Counted from the first letter of the stretch, positions 29,622 to 39,850 are shown. The stretch: 64,000 bases of DNA from Ewingella americana ATCC 33852 (GCF_000735345.1 NZ_JMPJ01000071.1:62001-126000); one strand, 5' to 3'. The notes: generated by a model from the sequence alone, not told the origin. Made by a program: numbers and translations.

Positions 29622-30689
29622 TTAGTATCTGTTGATAAAGCTTTCTGGCAGCCAGCACTGGGCGCACAGGCCGTGGGTATCTTTGCGATTGCACAGTTGC
29701 AGGTTACCGCCGTGCAGCGTGGCGATGCGCACGATGATATTCAGCCCCAGCCCGCTGCCGCCGTAGCGCTGGTCAACGCGTTTGAAAGCCTGAGTCAGCT
29801 CGCAGGCCTTCTGCTCATCAATTCCCGGCCCGTTGTCTTCGACCTTCACCACCGCGCCCTGATTCTCGCTCAGCAAGCTCAATGCTATCTCACCGCCCTC
29901 GGGACCATATCTAAAGGCGTTCTCCGCCAGATTACGCACCATCAGGCGCAGTAAAATGGCATCACCCTGAATCACCAGTTTATCCGGCATGCTATAGCGC
30001 ATAGTCTGCTGGCGCAGAGCCAGCATCTCCTCCAGCTCCTCGCGAAGTGGCTGCACCACGTGTTCGACCAAATCCACCTGATCATACTGACCTTTGGCGA
30101 AGTTTTGCCCCGCGCGCGAAAGCATTAGCAGCTGCTCGATAGTCAGCATCAGCTGATCGATGCGGCCAATCAGCGTCTTGCTGCCTTCTACTCCTTTCTG
30201 GTCCATCAGCTCGAGATGCAAACGCACTCCGGCCAGCGGCGTGCGCAGCTCGTGGGCGGCATCGGCGGTAAACAGACGCTCTTGCTGGATGGTATTGGAA
30301 AGCCTGGAAAAAAGCTGATTCAGCGCCTTGGTGACAGAGACAATTTCGCTGATTTCACTGTTAAGCGGCAGGGGAGATAAGTTGTCCGCCGAGCGAGTTT
30401 CCAGCCTGTTCTGCAATTGGTTTAGGGGGCGAATGATCCAACTGATAGCCCAGAAGGAGAGCAGCAGTGTGACGGCCATCATCAGCAGGGAAGGGGCAAT
30501 CAGCGAAGCGATCGCCTCGGCAATCTCCTTCTCAACGTGGCTATTGCGCACCTTGGCGGAGAGCGTGTCATTGACCAGCAGGTTAATCTGCTCTTGGCTC
30601 TCATGCCACAGCCAAAACACGCTAGTGAGCTGGGTTACGAACAAAATCAGCGCCAGCATGACCAGCAGGCGACGCCGCATGCTGGTCAT
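29622..30689 (-). CDS. basS: Sensor histidine kinase BasS (PmrB)
   Basis: BasS/PmrB senses Fe(III), acid pH and cationic peptides and controls lipid A modification through BasR. The 355 residues hold a membrane segment (about 8-28), a short periplasmic loop (29-63), a second segment (64-86), a HAMP region and the kinase core. Phospho-acceptor His146 lies in FTADAAHELRTPLAGVRLH, with the N box NLAENAFRYG and G boxes DNGPGID and GGSGLGLNI. The loop keeps two ExxE motifs (30-33 and 55-58) like those that bind Fe(III) in Salmonella PmrB. It overlaps basR by four bases. In E. coli the pair lies with eptA, not here. Confidence 0.93.
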   Translation of the reverse strand: MTSMRRRLLVMLALILFVTQLTSVFWLWHESQEQINLLVNDTLSAKVRNSHVEKEIAEAIASLIAPSLLMMAVTLLLSFWAISWIIRPLNQLQNRLETRSADNLSPLPLNSEISEIVSVTKALNQLFSRLSNTIQQERLFTADAAHELRTPLAGVRLHLELMDQKGVEGSKTLIGRIDQLMLTIEQLLMLSRAGQNFAKGQYDQVDLVEHVVQPLREELEEMLALRQQTMRYSMPDKLVIQGDAILLRLMVRNLAENAFRYGPEGGEIALSLLSENQGAVVKVEDNGPGIDEQKACELTQAFKRVDQRYGGSGLGLNIIVRIATLHGGNLQLCNRKDTHGLCAQCWLPESFINRY

Positions 30690-31348
30690 TCGGAGACCTC
30701 TAGACGGTAGCCGTTGCCGCGAATGGTGCGGATTGCTTCTTTGCCTAATTTGCGGCGCAAGTTGTGCATATGCACCTCTAGCGTGTTCGAGCCAAGGTCG
30801 TCATTCCAGGTGTAGAGATCTTGCTGAAGCAGTTCGCGGTTTACCGTCTGACCCGCGCGCATCATCAGCCGGGAGAGGATAGCGAACTCCTTCGGCGTGA
30901 CTTCGATGGGCGTGTCGTCTTTATAGACTTGCTGGGTGGAGAGATTGATTTTGAGGTAGCCGACGATAACTTGGTTATCACTCTGCCCCTGATAGCGGCG
31001 GATTAAGGCCCGGACTCGCGCCAGTAGCTCGACCAGCGCAAAAGGTTTGATCAGGTAATCGTCTGCGCCGGCATCAAGGCCGTCAACGCGATCCTCAAGG
31101 GCGTCGCGCGCGGTGAGGATCAGCACCGGAATGTCGATGTGTTCCCGGCGCCACTGCCTCAGCAGCGAGGCGCCATCGCGATCGGGTAGGCCCAGATCTA
31201 ACACCACCAAGCTGTACTGACTTGCCAGAATTAGGCCATGGGCCTCTGCCGCTGTCGATGCGCAATCACAGGCGTAATTCTCTCCGCTCAGGGCTAATGA
31301 CAGGCCCTGGCGCAAGAGTTCATCATCTTCAACGATCAGTAATTTCAT
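30686..31348 (-). CDS. basR: Response regulator BasR (PmrA)
   Basis: BasR/PmrA is the OmpR-family partner of BasS. The 220 residues have a receiver domain (1-115) with the acidic pocket VEDDE, phospho-acceptor Asp51 in VVLDLGLPD, and the conserved Thr and Lys in LTARD and DYLIKPFAL. The C-terminal winged helix (about 125-218) has TPKEFAILSRLM and SNTLEVHMHNLRRKLG. It starts ten bases after the dacB stop and overlaps basS, so dacB-basR-basS is probably one transcript. No eptA/arn genes are in the window. Confidence 0.94.
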   Translation of the reverse strand: MKLLIVEDDELLRQGLSLALSGENYACDCASTAAEAHGLILASQYSLVVLDLGLPDRDGASLLRQWRREHIDIPVLILTARDALEDRVDGLDAGADDYLIKPFALVELLARVRALIRRYQGQSDNQVIVGYLKINLSTQQVYKDDTPIEVTPKEFAILSRLMMRAGQTVNRELLQQDLYTWNDDLGSNTLEVHMHNLRRKLGKEAIRTIRGNGYRLEVSE

Positions 31349-31358
31349 CGTTTAGAAC

Positions 31359-32792
31359 TCAGTTATTTTGATATACATCCCGGTAGAGACGGCTTTCAAA
31401 ACGAACCAACGGTGCTCTACGCGTGCGCTGATCTTCCGGCGGAACAGCATACCCAGACAAGAATTGCACAAAGGCCATGCGTTGGCCGCTGGCCGTGGTG
31501 ATAAAGCCCGCGAGGTTATAAACGCCAGCCAGTGAGCCGGTTTTCGCCGAGACTTTTCCATCTACGCCTGCTTCGTGCAAACCACCACGATATTGCAATG
31601 TGCCGTCATGACCCGCCAGAGGGAGCATTGATATGAAGTTTAGCTCCTGATCGTGTTGAGCAATGTATTGCAGCACTTGCATCATGGTCGCAGGTGACAA
31701 CAGGTCGTGGCGCGACAGGCCAGAGCCATCCACCTGAATAGAGTTACCTAAATCGATACCGGCTTTCTGGCGAAGGATCTGACGCACGGCGTCGGAGCCC
31801 GCGCGCCACGTGCCCGGCACGCCAAAACGCTGGTGTCCGATAGTGCGGAACACGGTATCTGCAATCATGTTGTCTGACTTCTTCAACATAATGTGTAGCA
31901 AATCGTGCAGCGGCGCAGACTGGGTCTGGGCCAGAACCGTACCGGCTGGCGTCGGCTGCGTTTGGCGCTTCAGGGTGCCGTCAATTTGGATCTCAGCCTG
32001 TTGCAGCTCATCTTTAATGATAGCCCCGGCATAGCTCGCCCCGTCTTGAATGGCGAAAGCTAAAGGCAGAGGCTCGCTGCGCTGGGTCAGGCAGCCAGTG
32101 AGCGTGTAGCGGTTGAGCTCACCCGGCACCACGTCCAGCTCGCAATACTGCGCGTCAGGAGAGCCTTTCGCCAGCGTCCGCACTTCGCTAAACATATGCA
32201 CCGGATAGTATGACGCAACGCGAATAAAGGCGTTTTCATTTGGTTTTGGGGCGCTGTAGAGCGAAACCGAGAAGCAGTTTCGGTCGACAATCGCCGCCGC
32301 CGGTGGCGCGCTGAAGCACTGGGTTATATCGTTCCACGGCCAGCCCGGCGCTTTGTCATGGCTGGCGAAAACTGAGCTATCGATGATCACATCGCCAGTG
32401 ATTTGTTTGATGCCCTGCTTGCGTAATGCCGCCACCATATTGCGAATATTCTGACGCTTAAAGGTGGGATCGCCACCGAAGCGCGCGACCAGATCGCCTT
32501 TCAGCACACCATCGCTGACAGTGCCTTTGGTCTCGAATGTGGTCGTGAAGCGGAAATCCGGGCCTAGCTGGAGCAAGGCTGCCAGCGCGGTTAAAATTTT
32601 CATCGTACTGGCGGGCAGGGCCATCTGCTGCCCGTGATAGTCTATCGAAGGGGTTGTGGCTCCAATCTTCTGTACCAGTAACGCCAGGTTTGTACCGTCG
32701 GGCAGATACTCGGTGTAATTTTCGACCTGAGCTGCGTTTGCGTTCAAAACAAACGCGCAAGCTAATCCACTGACAATTTGTAAAAAACGCAT
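31359..32792 (-). CDS. dacB: D-alanyl-D-alanine carboxypeptidase/endopeptidase (PBP4)
   Basis: DacB cuts the terminal D-Ala and D-Ala-DAP cross-links of peptidoglycan in the periplasm. The 477 residues equal E. coli PBP4. A signal peptide covers 1-20 (LNANA). The serine peptidase S13 motifs are STMK at 62-65, SDN near 307 and KTG near 418, with the large inserted domain between the first two. The C-terminal end reads VRFESRLYRDVYQNN, and the TGA is ten bases before basR. It is divergent from greA, as in E. coli. Confidence 0.97.
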   Translation of the reverse strand: MRFLQIVSGLACAFVLNANAAQVENYTEYLPDGTNLALLVQKIGATTPSIDYHGQQMALPASTMKILTALAALLQLGPDFRFTTTFETKGTVSDGVLKGDLVARFGGDPTFKRQNIRNMVAALRKQGIKQITGDVIIDSSVFASHDKAPGWPWNDITQCFSAPPAAAIVDRNCFSVSLYSAPKPNENAFIRVASYYPVHMFSEVRTLAKGSPDAQYCELDVVPGELNRYTLTGCLTQRSEPLPLAFAIQDGASYAGAIIKDELQQAEIQIDGTLKRQTQPTPAGTVLAQTQSAPLHDLLHIMLKKSDNMIADTVFRTIGHQRFGVPGTWRAGSDAVRQILRQKAGIDLGNSIQVDGSGLSRHDLLSPATMMQVLQYIAQHDQELNFISMLPLAGHDGTLQYRGGLHEAGVDGKVSAKTGSLAGVYNLAGFITTASGQRMAFVQFLSGYAVPPEDQRTRRAPLVRFESRLYRDVYQNN

Positions 32793-32936
32793 TATTTTGA
32801 GTAAGGGCCTTGGGTAACTGCGGAATGACGTGCCGCCATACTACGATGCTACGAAGTGGGGTGCAACGAGGGCGAAAGTAAACGATGACCCTCAGGGAAC
32901 TCTACGTTAAAATACGTATCAAAATGCAAAACCAAT

Positions 32937-32979
32937 CCTGACTTGGGTCTTCGACTCCGGGTTAGGTTTTTTTTGTTTT
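32937..32979 (+). promoter_or_regulatory. Leader terminator (GraL-like attenuator) upstream of greA
   Basis: A long stem (32937-32949 with 32953-32966, some G-U pairs) ends in eight Ts, a G and five Ts, about 95 bases before the greA start codon. E. coli greA has the same arrangement, where most transcripts stop early and give the small RNA GraL. TAAAAT at 32908-32913 is a possible -10 that would start a leader of about 55 bases. Confidence 0.7.
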
Positions 32980-33074
32980 TAGCCAGAGAGAGTCGGTCAA
33001 GAGCACTGACTTATTTCTACCTGATTCGATCAGGACGGTGTTTACCGAAAGGACAAGTTAGAGGTAGTTAATAT

Positions 33075-33551
33075 ATGAAACCGATTCCGATGACATTACG
33101 TGGCGCTGAAAGATTACGTGAAGAACTTGATCATCTTAAGAGCGTTCGTCGCCCGAAGATCATTGCAGATATCGCCACTGCACGTGAACATGGCGACTTG
33201 AAAGAGAATGCTGAATACCACGCCGCTCGTGAACAACAGGGCTTCTGTGAAGGTCGTATTCAGGAAATCGAAGCCAAGCTTTCTAATGCTCAGGTTATCG
33301 ACGTGACCAAAATGCCGGCAACGGGCCGCGTGATTTTTGGTGCCACGGTATCCGTGATGAACCTCGATACTGACGAAGAGCAGAAGTATCGCATCGTGGG
33401 TGATGACGAAGCAGATTTTAAGCAAAATCTGATTTCTGTTAACTCGCCGATTGCTCGTGGTTTGATTGGCAAAGAACAAGATGACGTCGTGGTGATCCGT
33501 ACGCCGGGCGGCGATGTCGAGTATGAAGTGCTGAAGGTTGAATACCTTTAA
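33075..33551 (+). CDS. greA: Transcription elongation factor GreA
   Basis: GreA inserts into the secondary channel of RNA polymerase and triggers cleavage of backtracked RNA. The 158 residues equal E. coli GreA. The N-terminal coiled coil (1-75) carries the acidic tip [20 protein letters not shown] at its apex, and the C-terminal FKBP-like domain covers 80-158 ([26 protein letters not shown]). The ATG at 33075 follows GAGGTAG. It lies behind a leader terminator and is divergent from dacB. Confidence 0.98.
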   Translation: MKPIPMTLRGAERLREELDHLKSVRRPKIIADIATAREHGDLKENAEYHAAREQQGFCEGRIQEIEAKLSNAQVIDVTKMPATGRVIFGATVSVMNLDTDEEQKYRIVGDDEADFKQNLISVNSPIARGLIGKEQDDVVVIRTPGGDVEYEVLKVEYL

Positions 33552-33613
33552 TCTGCCTCAGCTAACCTGAATAAAAAGTGCCATTCTTCAGGCGCAGCGA
33601 CCATTCAAAACGC

Positions 33614-33648
33614 TCACTTCCCGCGTGAATTACTTCACAGGGAAGTGA
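33614..33648 (+). repeat. Nested near-perfect hairpin in the greA 3' region
   Basis: TCACTTCCC pairs with GGGAAGTGA, and GTGAA inside pairs with TTCAC across TTAC, giving a 35-base two-part stem. It lies between the greA stop and its terminator and has no T run of its own. Confidence 0.55.
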
Positions 33649-33659
33649 AAACTAACGTA

Positions 33660-33684
33660 AAAAGGCCGCGAGCGGCCTTTTATT
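33660..33684 (+). terminator. Terminator of greA
   Basis: AAAAGGCCGC and GCGGCCTTTT pair over a two-base gap (in practice a four-base loop) and end in TTTTATT. It lies between convergent greA and yhbY and could act both ways. Confidence 0.75.
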
Positions 33685-33745
33685 GAAAGTAATAACGTGT
33701 CACCGTTCCACTTATCTACAGCGTTTTTCGTTAAACCTTAAACAA

Positions 33746-34042
33746 TTAACGCGGTAAGATAATTTTGCGGTCTTCAGTCGAAGGGCGATAAAGTACCAGA
33801 ATATTGCCGATGACTTGCACATTGCTCGCCTTGGTTTCACGCACAATAGCGTCAACAATCAAGGTCTTCGTTTCACGCTCTTCAGCGGCTACTTTCACTT
33901 TGATAAGTTCGTGGTGTTGCAGAGCCAGTTCGATTTCTGCAAGCACACCTTCGGTAAGGCCGTTATTACCTAGCATGACAACCGGTTTGAGTGGATGTGC
34001 CAGACCTTTCAGGTACTGTTTTTGCTTATTGTTAAGATTCAT
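33746..34042 (-). CDS. yhbY: CRM-domain RNA-binding protein YhbY
   Basis: YhbY is a single CRM-domain protein that associates with pre-50S ribosomal particles. The 98 residues compare with 97 in E. coli. It begins MNLNNKQKQYLKGLAHPLKP, has the family GxxG loop as MLGNNGLTEGV, and ends with VLYRPSTEDRKIILPR. It is divergent from rlmE across 183 bases, as in E. coli. Confidence 0.96.
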   Translation of the reverse strand: MNLNNKQKQYLKGLAHPLKPVVMLGNNGLTEGVLAEIELALQHHELIKVKVAAEERETKTLIVDAIVRETKASNVQVIGNILVLYRPSTEDRKIILPR

Positions 34043-34225
34043 CGTCTTTTTTGCTTAAGTTGGGATTGAAAACGGGTCATTCTACCGCCATCTCATGGTT
34101 ATCACCAAATCGGACTGCTTCGGCGCGAAGATTTGAGTGGCTTTAGCTATCGACGTAATGACGCTAAGAGCTTGTTCCAAATGCTCTATATGAGTGTTAA
34201 TGGAAAATTAAATGGTTAATAAATA

Positions 34226-34855
34226 ATGTCTAATAAAAAGCGTTCTGCAAGTTCCAGTCGCTGGTTGCAGGAACACTTTAGCGATAAATATGTGTTACAA
34301 GCACAGAAAAAGGGCCTACGTTCCCGCGCCTGGTTTAAACTGGATGAGATACAGCAAAGCGACAAACTGTTCAAACCAGGAATGACCGTGGTTGACTTGG
34401 GCGCTGCGCCGGGTGGTTGGTCACAATTCGCTGCCACCCAAATTGGGCATAAAGGCCGCATTATCGCATGCGATCTTTTACCTATGGATCCCATCGTTGG
34501 AGTCGACTTTCTTCAGGGCGACTTTCGTGATGAATTAGTTCTCAAAGCTCTGTTGGAAAGAGTGGGAGATAACAAAGTTCAGGTGGTCATGTCCGATATG
34601 GCCCCGAATATGAGCGGTACTCCGGCAGTCGATATTCCAAAATCGATGTATCTGGTTGAGTTAGCGCTGGATATGTGTCGTGATGTATTGGCACCAGGTG
34701 GAGGTTTCCTGGTGAAGGTGTTCCAGGGAGATGGCTTTGATGAATACCTACGGGAAATTCGCTCCCTGTTTACGAAGGTGAAGATTCGTAAGCCAGACGC
34801 TTCTCGTGCACGTTCACGTGAAGTGTACATCGTAGCGACAGGGCGGAAACTGTAA
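34226..34855 (+). CDS. rlmE: 23S rRNA 2'-O-ribose U2552 methyltransferase RlmE (FtsJ/RrmJ)
   Basis: RlmE methylates U2552 in the A loop of 23S rRNA during late 50S assembly, using S-adenosylmethionine. The 209 residues equal E. coli RlmE. The SAM motif is [15 protein letters not shown] (about 55-69), and the catalytic K-D-K-E set can be placed in [27 protein letters not shown] and REVYIVATG. It is 47 bases upstream of ftsH and forms the known rlmE-ftsH heat-shock operon. Confidence 0.98.
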   Translation: MSNKKRSASSSRWLQEHFSDKYVLQAQKKGLRSRAWFKLDEIQQSDKLFKPGMTVVDLGAAPGGWSQFAATQIGHKGRIIACDLLPMDPIVGVDFLQGDFRDELVLKALLERVGDNKVQVVMSDMAPNMSGTPAVDIPKSMYLVELALDMCRDVLAPGGGFLVKVFQGDGFDEYLREIRSLFTKVKIRKPDASRARSREVYIVATGRKL

Positions 34856-34902
34856 TACCCTAACGCTGTTTGTTAACACAGTTGTAATATGAGGTTAATC
34901 CC

Positions 34903-36855
34903 TTGAGTGACATGGCGAAGAACCTGATTCTCTGGTTAGTCATCGCGGTTGTATTGATGTCTGTATTTCAGAGCTTTGGGCCCAGCGAGTCTAATGGCCG
35001 TAGGGTAGATTATTCTACCTTCATGTCCGAATTGACCCAAGACCAGATTCGTGAAGCACGTATCAATGGACGTGAGATTGACGTTGTTAAAAAAGATAGC
35101 AACAAATACACGACCTACATCCCAGTTGATGACCCTAAATTGCTGGATACGCTGCTGAGCAAAAACGTGAAAGTTGTTGGCGAACCGCCAGAACAACCTA
35201 GCCTGCTGGCCTCTATCTTTATTTCATGGTTCCCGATGCTGTTGTTGATTGGCGTCTGGATATTCTTTATGCGGCAGATGCAGGGCGGCGGCGGCAAAGG
35301 GGCAATGTCCTTTGGCAAGAGCAAGGCGCGCATGCTGACGGAAGACCAAATTAAAACCACTTTTGCTGACGTCGCTGGTTGTGACGAAGCCAAGGAAGAG
35401 GTTAGCGAACTGGTAGATTACCTTCGCGAGCCAAGCCGTTTCCAAAAACTGGGCGGTAAGATTCCAAAAGGCGTGTTGATGGTCGGCCCTCCGGGTACCG
35501 GTAAAACCTTGCTGGCGAAAGCCATCGCGGGCGAAGCTAAAGTTCCTTTCTTCACTATTTCCGGTTCAGACTTCGTTGAAATGTTCGTTGGTGTGGGTGC
35601 ATCTCGTGTGCGCGACATGTTCGAGCAAGCGAAAAAAGCAGCGCCATGCATCATCTTCATCGATGAGATTGACGCCGTAGGTCGCCAACGTGGTGCTGGT
35701 TTGGGCGGTGGTCACGATGAACGTGAACAAACGCTGAACCAGATGCTGGTTGAAATGGACGGCTTTGAAGGCAACGAAGGCATCATCGTGATTGCTGCAA
35801 CTAACCGTCCAGACGTACTTGACCCAGCGTTGCTGCGTCCGGGTCGTTTCGACCGTCAGGTAGTTGTTGGCCTGCCAGATGTTCGCGGCCGTGAGCAGAT
35901 CCTGAAAGTTCACATGCGTCGTGTGCCACTGGCACCGGATGTTGATGCATCTGTGATTGCACGTGGTACTCCGGGCTTCTCTGGTGCTGACTTAGCTAAC
36001 TTGGTTAACGAAGCGGCTCTGTTCTCTGCTCGTGGCAACAAACGCGTTGTTTCGATGGTTGAGTTCGAGAAAGCGAAAGACAAAATCATGATGGGTGCGG
36101 AACGTCGCTCCATGGTGATGACCGAAGCGCAGAAAGAATCTACGGCATATCACGAAGCGGGCCACGCTATCATTGGTCGCCTGGTTCCTGAGCATGACCC
36201 AGTACACAAAGTCACTATTATCCCTCGCGGACGTGCTTTGGGTGTGACCTTCTTCCTGCCAGTCGGCGATGCGATTAGCGCCAGCCGTCAGAAGCTCGAA
36301 AGCCAGATCTCTACCCTGTACGGTGGCCGTCTTGCTGAAGAGATCATCTACGGCGTAGAAAAAGTCTCTACCGGTGCATCCAACGACATCAAAGTAGCCA
36401 CTTCTATTGCGCGTAACATGGTTACCCAGTGGGGCTTCTCTGAGAAATTGGGTCCATTGCTGTACGCAGAAGAAGAGGGCGAAGTGTTCTTGGGTCGTTC
36501 AGTTGCGAAAGCCAAGCACATGTCTGACGAAACTGCTCGTATCATCGATCAGGAAGTGAAATCTCTGGTTGAGCACAACTACCAACGTGCCCGTAAGCTG
36601 TTGATGGAAAACATGGACATCCTGCATTCAATGAAAGATGCATTGATGAAATATGAAACCATTGATGCGCCGCAGATTGATGACCTGATGAATCGCAAAG
36701 ATGTTCGCCCGCCAGCTGGCTGGGATGATTCTAGCGCCAAAAACGGTAACGACAGTTCCAACGACGGTGGCGCCCCTAAAGCACCAACGCCAGTAGACGA
36801 ACCGCGTACGCCGAATCCAGGCAACACGATGTGTGAACAATTTAGCGGCAAATAA
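34903..36855 (+). CDS. ftsH: ATP-dependent zinc metalloprotease FtsH
   Basis: FtsH is the membrane-bound AAA+ protease that degrades LpxC, sigma-32 and unassembled membrane proteins. The 650 residues show membrane segments at about 5-25 and 100-122. The AAA domain has Walker A GPPGTGKT (195-202), Walker B IIFIDEID and the second region of homology [20 protein letters not shown]. The zinc motif HEAGH is at 417-421. The C-terminus ends [10 protein letters not shown]. The start is TTG at 34903, eight bases after GAGG; an ATG three codons later is too far from that site. A strong terminator follows. Confidence 0.98.
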   Translation: MSDMAKNLILWLVIAVVLMSVFQSFGPSESNGRRVDYSTFMSELTQDQIREARINGREIDVVKKDSNKYTTYIPVDDPKLLDTLLSKNVKVVGEPPEQPSLLASIFISWFPMLLLIGVWIFFMRQMQGGGGKGAMSFGKSKARMLTEDQIKTTFADVAGCDEAKEEVSELVDYLREPSRFQKLGGKIPKGVLMVGPPGTGKTLLAKAIAGEAKVPFFTISGSDFVEMFVGVGASRVRDMFEQAKKAAPCIIFIDEIDAVGRQRGAGLGGGHDEREQTLNQMLVEMDGFEGNEGIIVIAATNRPDVLDPALLRPGRFDRQVVVGLPDVRGREQILKVHMRRVPLAPDVDASVIARGTPGFSGADLANLVNEAALFSARGNKRVVSMVEFEKAKDKIMMGAERRSMVMTEAQKESTAYHEAGHAIIGRLVPEHDPVHKVTIIPRGRALGVTFFLPVGDAISASRQKLESQISTLYGGRLAEEIIYGVEKVSTGASNDIKVATSIARNMVTQWGFSEKLGPLLYAEEEGEVFLGRSVAKAKHMSDETARIIDQEVKSLVEHNYQRARKLLMENMDILHSMKDALMKYETIDAPQIDDLMNRKDVRPPAGWDDSSAKNGNDSSNDGGAPKAPTPVDEPRTPNPGNTMCEQFSGK

Positions 36856-36890
36856 GCCGGTAATTGTGTCCCATTGTTGACGTTGTGAAT

Positions 36891-36920
36891 AAAAACCTCG
36901 GGCTTGCCCGGGGTTTTTTT
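36891..36920 (+). terminator. Terminator of rlmE-ftsH
   Basis: AAAACCTCGGGC and GCCCGGGGTTTT pair around TT with one mismatch, followed by more Ts, 35 bases after ftsH. Confidence 0.88.
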
Positions 36921-36974
36921 ATGCATAATGTAGCGACGACACAGAATATTGATTAGAAGCGACAGGACACCAGC

Positions 36975-37811
36975 ATGCTGCTAAACGCCCAAGGGGTCTC
37001 GTTAGACCTCAGATTTCCTCAAGTCATGGGGATCCTCAACGTTACGCCAGATTCCTTCTCCGACGGTGGCCGCCACAATCGCATTGATTTGGCTTTACAG
37101 CATGCGCAGGCGATGGTCGATGCTGGCGCAACGATAATTGATATCGGCGGTGAGTCGACGCGTCCGGGCGCGGCTGAAGTCAGCGAGGATGAAGAGCTTT
37201 CTCGCGTGATACCGGTAGTTGAAGCTATTTACCGCCGAATGGAAGTGTGGATCTCTGTTGATACGTCGAAAGCCGCGGTTATCCGCGAATCAGCCGCCGC
37301 CGGTGCCCACATCATCAATGATATTCGCTCTCTGCAAGAGCCCGGCGCGCTAGAAGCCGCGGCGGCAACTGGCCTGCCGGTCTGCCTGATGCATATGCAG
37401 GGTCAGCCAAAAACCATGCAGCACTCGCCGAAATACGACAATCTAATTGGCGAAATCGATGACTATTTCACGCAACAAATTGCGCGTTGTGTGAGCGCGG
37501 GTATTCCGAAAAATAAATTGTTGCTCGACCCAGGCTTCGGTTTCGGTAAGAATTTGAACCACAACTATCAGCTGCTCGCGAGACTGGCTGAATTCCACCA
37601 TTTTGGCTTGCCTTTACTGGTCGGAATGTCGAGAAAATCGATGATAGGGCAGTTACTCAACGTGTCCCCCGAAAACCGGGTGAGTGGAAGTATTGCCTGC
37701 GCGGTCATTGCTGCGATGCAGGGCGCGCAAATAATCAGAGTGCATGACGTAAAAGAAACCGTCGAGGCGATGCGTATCGTTGAGGCAACACTTTCAGCAA
37801 GGGATGAATAA
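36975..37811 (+). CDS. folP: Dihydropteroate synthase
   Basis: FolP joins p-aminobenzoate to the pterin diphosphate in folate synthesis and is the target of sulfonamides. The 278 residues compare with 282 in E. coli. The two family signatures are [16 protein letters not shown] (17-32) and [11 protein letters not shown] (about 56-66); later come the DINDI-type stretch HIINDIRSL and the C-terminal GMSRKSMIG and RVHDVKET. The ATG is at 36975. It lies five bases before glmM, as in the E. coli folP-glmM pair. Confidence 0.98.
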   Translation: MLLNAQGVSLDLRFPQVMGILNVTPDSFSDGGRHNRIDLALQHAQAMVDAGATIIDIGGESTRPGAAEVSEDEELSRVIPVVEAIYRRMEVWISVDTSKAAVIRESAAAGAHIINDIRSLQEPGALEAAAATGLPVCLMHMQGQPKTMQHSPKYDNLIGEIDDYFTQQIARCVSAGIPKNKLLLDPGFGFGKNLNHNYQLLARLAEFHHFGLPLLVGMSRKSMIGQLLNVSPENRVSGSIACAVIAAMQGAQIIRVHDVKETVEAMRIVEATLSARDE

Positions 37812-37816
37812 AAATT

Positions 37817-39157
37817 ATGAGCAACCGTAAATACTTTGGTACAGATGGCATTCGTGGCAAAGTTGGCGATAGCCCGATCACGCCTGATTTTGTATTAAAG
37901 CTAGGCTGGGCCGCTGGTAAAGTCCTCGCTCGTCATGGTTCGCGCAAAGTTATTATTGGCAAAGATACCCGTATTTCAGGCTACATGCTGGAATCAGCAC
38001 TTGAGGCCGGCCTTGCTGCCGCAGGTCTTTCCGCCTCCTTCACCGGCCCGATGCCAACTCCGGCCGTTGCTTACCTGACCCGTACCTTCCGCGCGGAAGC
38101 CGGTATCGTTATTTCTGCTTCTCATAACCCTTATTATGACAACGGCATCAAATTCTTCTCCATCGACGGCACTAAACTGCCTGACGACGTAGAAGAAGCC
38201 ATTGAAGCTGAAATGGATAAGCCGCTGACCTGCGTTGAGTCGGCAGAGCTGGGTAAAGCGAGCCGCATCGTGGATGCCGCCGGTCGCTATATCGAATTCT
38301 GCAAAGGCACTTTCCCAAGCGAATTGAGCCTGAATGGCCTGAAAATCGTGGTCGACTGCGCAAATGGCGCGACCTACCACATTGCGCCAAGCGTGATGCG
38401 CGAGCTGGGTGCGAAAGTGATCGCTATCGGCTGCGAACCCGATGGGATGAATATCAACGAAAAATGCGGCGCGACGGATGTTCGCCTGCTGCAAGAGCGC
38501 GTTCTGGCTGAAAAGGCCGATGTCGGCTTGGCTTTTGATGGCGACGGCGATCGTATCATCATGGTTGACCACGAAGGTAACAAGGTTGATGGCGACCAGA
38601 TCATGTATATCATTGCGCGTGAAGGTCTGCGCCAAGGCCAGCTGAAAGGCGGCGTGGTGGGCACCTTGATGAGCAACATGGGCCTTGAACTGGCTCTGAA
38701 GCAGCTAGGTATTCCATTTGCTCGCGCCAAAGTAGGTGACCGCTACGTTCTCGAGAAGATGAAAGAGAAGGGCTGGAGCATTGGTGCCGAAAACTCAGGC
38801 CATGTGATCCTGTTGGACAAAACCACCACGGGCGACGGCATTGTGGCAGGTCTGCAAGTGTTGACCGCGATGGCGCGTAACCACATGAGCCTGCACGACC
38901 TGTGCAGCGGCATGAAATTACTGCCACAGGTGCTGGTCAATGTTCGCTTTGCTGGTACTCATGACCCGCTCGAAACTGAAGAAGTGAAAACCATTACTGC
39001 TGAAGTTGAGAAGCAGCTGGTTGGTCGTGGTCGAGTACTGCTGCGCAAATCGGGTACTGAGCCGTTAATTCGCGTAATGGTCGAAGGCGAAGACAGCGCG
39101 TTAGTTGAAATGCTGGCTAACCGAATTGCTGATGCCGTAAAAGCGTCAAAGCCATAA
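37817..39157 (+). CDS. glmM: Phosphoglucosamine mutase
   Basis: GlmM converts glucosamine 6-phosphate to glucosamine 1-phosphate on the way to UDP-N-acetylglucosamine. The 446 residues compare with 445 in E. coli. The phosphoserine loop is [15 protein letters not shown] (about 95-109). The magnesium loop is DGDGDR (near 241), the sugar loop is GAENSGHV, and the phosphate-binding end loop is [16 protein letters not shown]. It starts directly after folP and is followed by a long terminator. Confidence 0.98.
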   Translation: MSNRKYFGTDGIRGKVGDSPITPDFVLKLGWAAGKVLARHGSRKVIIGKDTRISGYMLESALEAGLAAAGLSASFTGPMPTPAVAYLTRTFRAEAGIVISASHNPYYDNGIKFFSIDGTKLPDDVEEAIEAEMDKPLTCVESAELGKASRIVDAAGRYIEFCKGTFPSELSLNGLKIVVDCANGATYHIAPSVMRELGAKVIAIGCEPDGMNINEKCGATDVRLLQERVLAEKADVGLAFDGDGDRIIMVDHEGNKVDGDQIMYIIAREGLRQGQLKGGVVGTLMSNMGLELALKQLGIPFARAKVGDRYVLEKMKEKGWSIGAENSGHVILLDKTTTGDGIVAGLQVLTAMARNHMSLHDLCSGMKLLPQVLVNVRFAGTHDPLETEEVKTITAEVEKQLVGRGRVLLRKSGTEPLIRVMVEGEDSALVEMLANRIADAVKASKP

Positions 39158-39186
39158 TCAGCTAACCGCACTGATTCTTAAAATAA

Positions 39187-39226
39187 TTTGGGCTTTTTTT
39201 GAGCATTGAAAAGGCCCAAAATTTTT
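39187..39226 (+). terminator. Terminator of folP-glmM
   Basis: TTTGGGC at 39187-39193 pairs with GCCCAAA at 39214-39220, with an inner TTTTT/GAAAA pairing, and ATTTTTC follows. Between here and secG (39227-39412) there is a further small hairpin, AGTGGGT/ACCCACT at 39337-39357, probably in the secG leader. Confidence 0.7.
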
Positions 39227-39412
39227 CATACGCACGGACTTTGCCAGCTTTTGACGTTTTTTTCCGCAAACGAACAATCCTCGTCAAATTGCCCTTGCGT
39301 CCCCATACACCTTTGGTTAGTATTCACACCCGCTTCAGTGGGTCATTGAAACCCACTAAATTGGTGAGAAGCATTTAGCATGCGGTGAACCCGCAAGGAT
39401 ACAGGTACTACT

Positions 39413-39751
39413 ATGTACGAAGCTCTTCTGGTGATTTTCCTTCTCGTAGCAATCGGCCTGGTGGCTATGGTTATGCTGCAACAAGGTAAAGGTGCTGATA
39501 TGGGAGCCTCTTTCGGAGCAGGTGCTTCTGGCACATTGTTCGGTTCGAGTGGTTCCGGTAACTTCATGACCCGTACGACAGCTATTTTAGCGGCGCTTTT
39601 CTTCGTTATTAGCTTGATCTTGGGCAACATGAGTACCCATAAGGGCCAGCAAGGTAGTGAGTGGGAGAACTTGGGTCAGCCAGCGAAAACTGAGCAGACT
39701 ACAACTGCACCAGCGGCTCCGGCAGCGCCTAACAGTGATGTTCCTCATTAA
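39413..39751 (+). CDS. secG: Protein translocase subunit SecG
   Basis: SecG is the small accessory subunit of the SecYEG channel. The 112 residues have two membrane segments (about 2-23 and 53-73) joined by a glycine-rich cytosolic loop (GKGADMGASFGAGASGTLFGSSGSGNF in part). The C-terminal tail is Ala/Pro/Thr-rich. The ATG at 39413 follows a weak AAGGATAC site. It is followed by the two tRNA genes, as in E. coli secG-leuU. Confidence 0.97.
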   Translation: MYEALLVIFLLVAIGLVAMVMLQQGKGADMGASFGAGASGTLFGSSGSGNFMTRTTAILAALFFVISLILGNMSTHKGQQGSEWENLGQPAKTEQTTTAPAAPAAPNSDVPH

Positions 39752-39850
39752 TCTGTAGATTGAATGTTATTGCTCTTAAAAAGAAGTGGAAGTAAGCTTT
39801 TCAATCAATGGCTTATGCTTGGACAGTAGAAGCGATTGTGAAAAATAAGT

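Noticed and set aside
39819-39847. A promoter for tRNA-Leu (TTGGAC with AAAATA 17 bases later)
   Set aside because: The predicted start would fall inside the mature tRNA, so the gene is more likely read from an upstream promoter.
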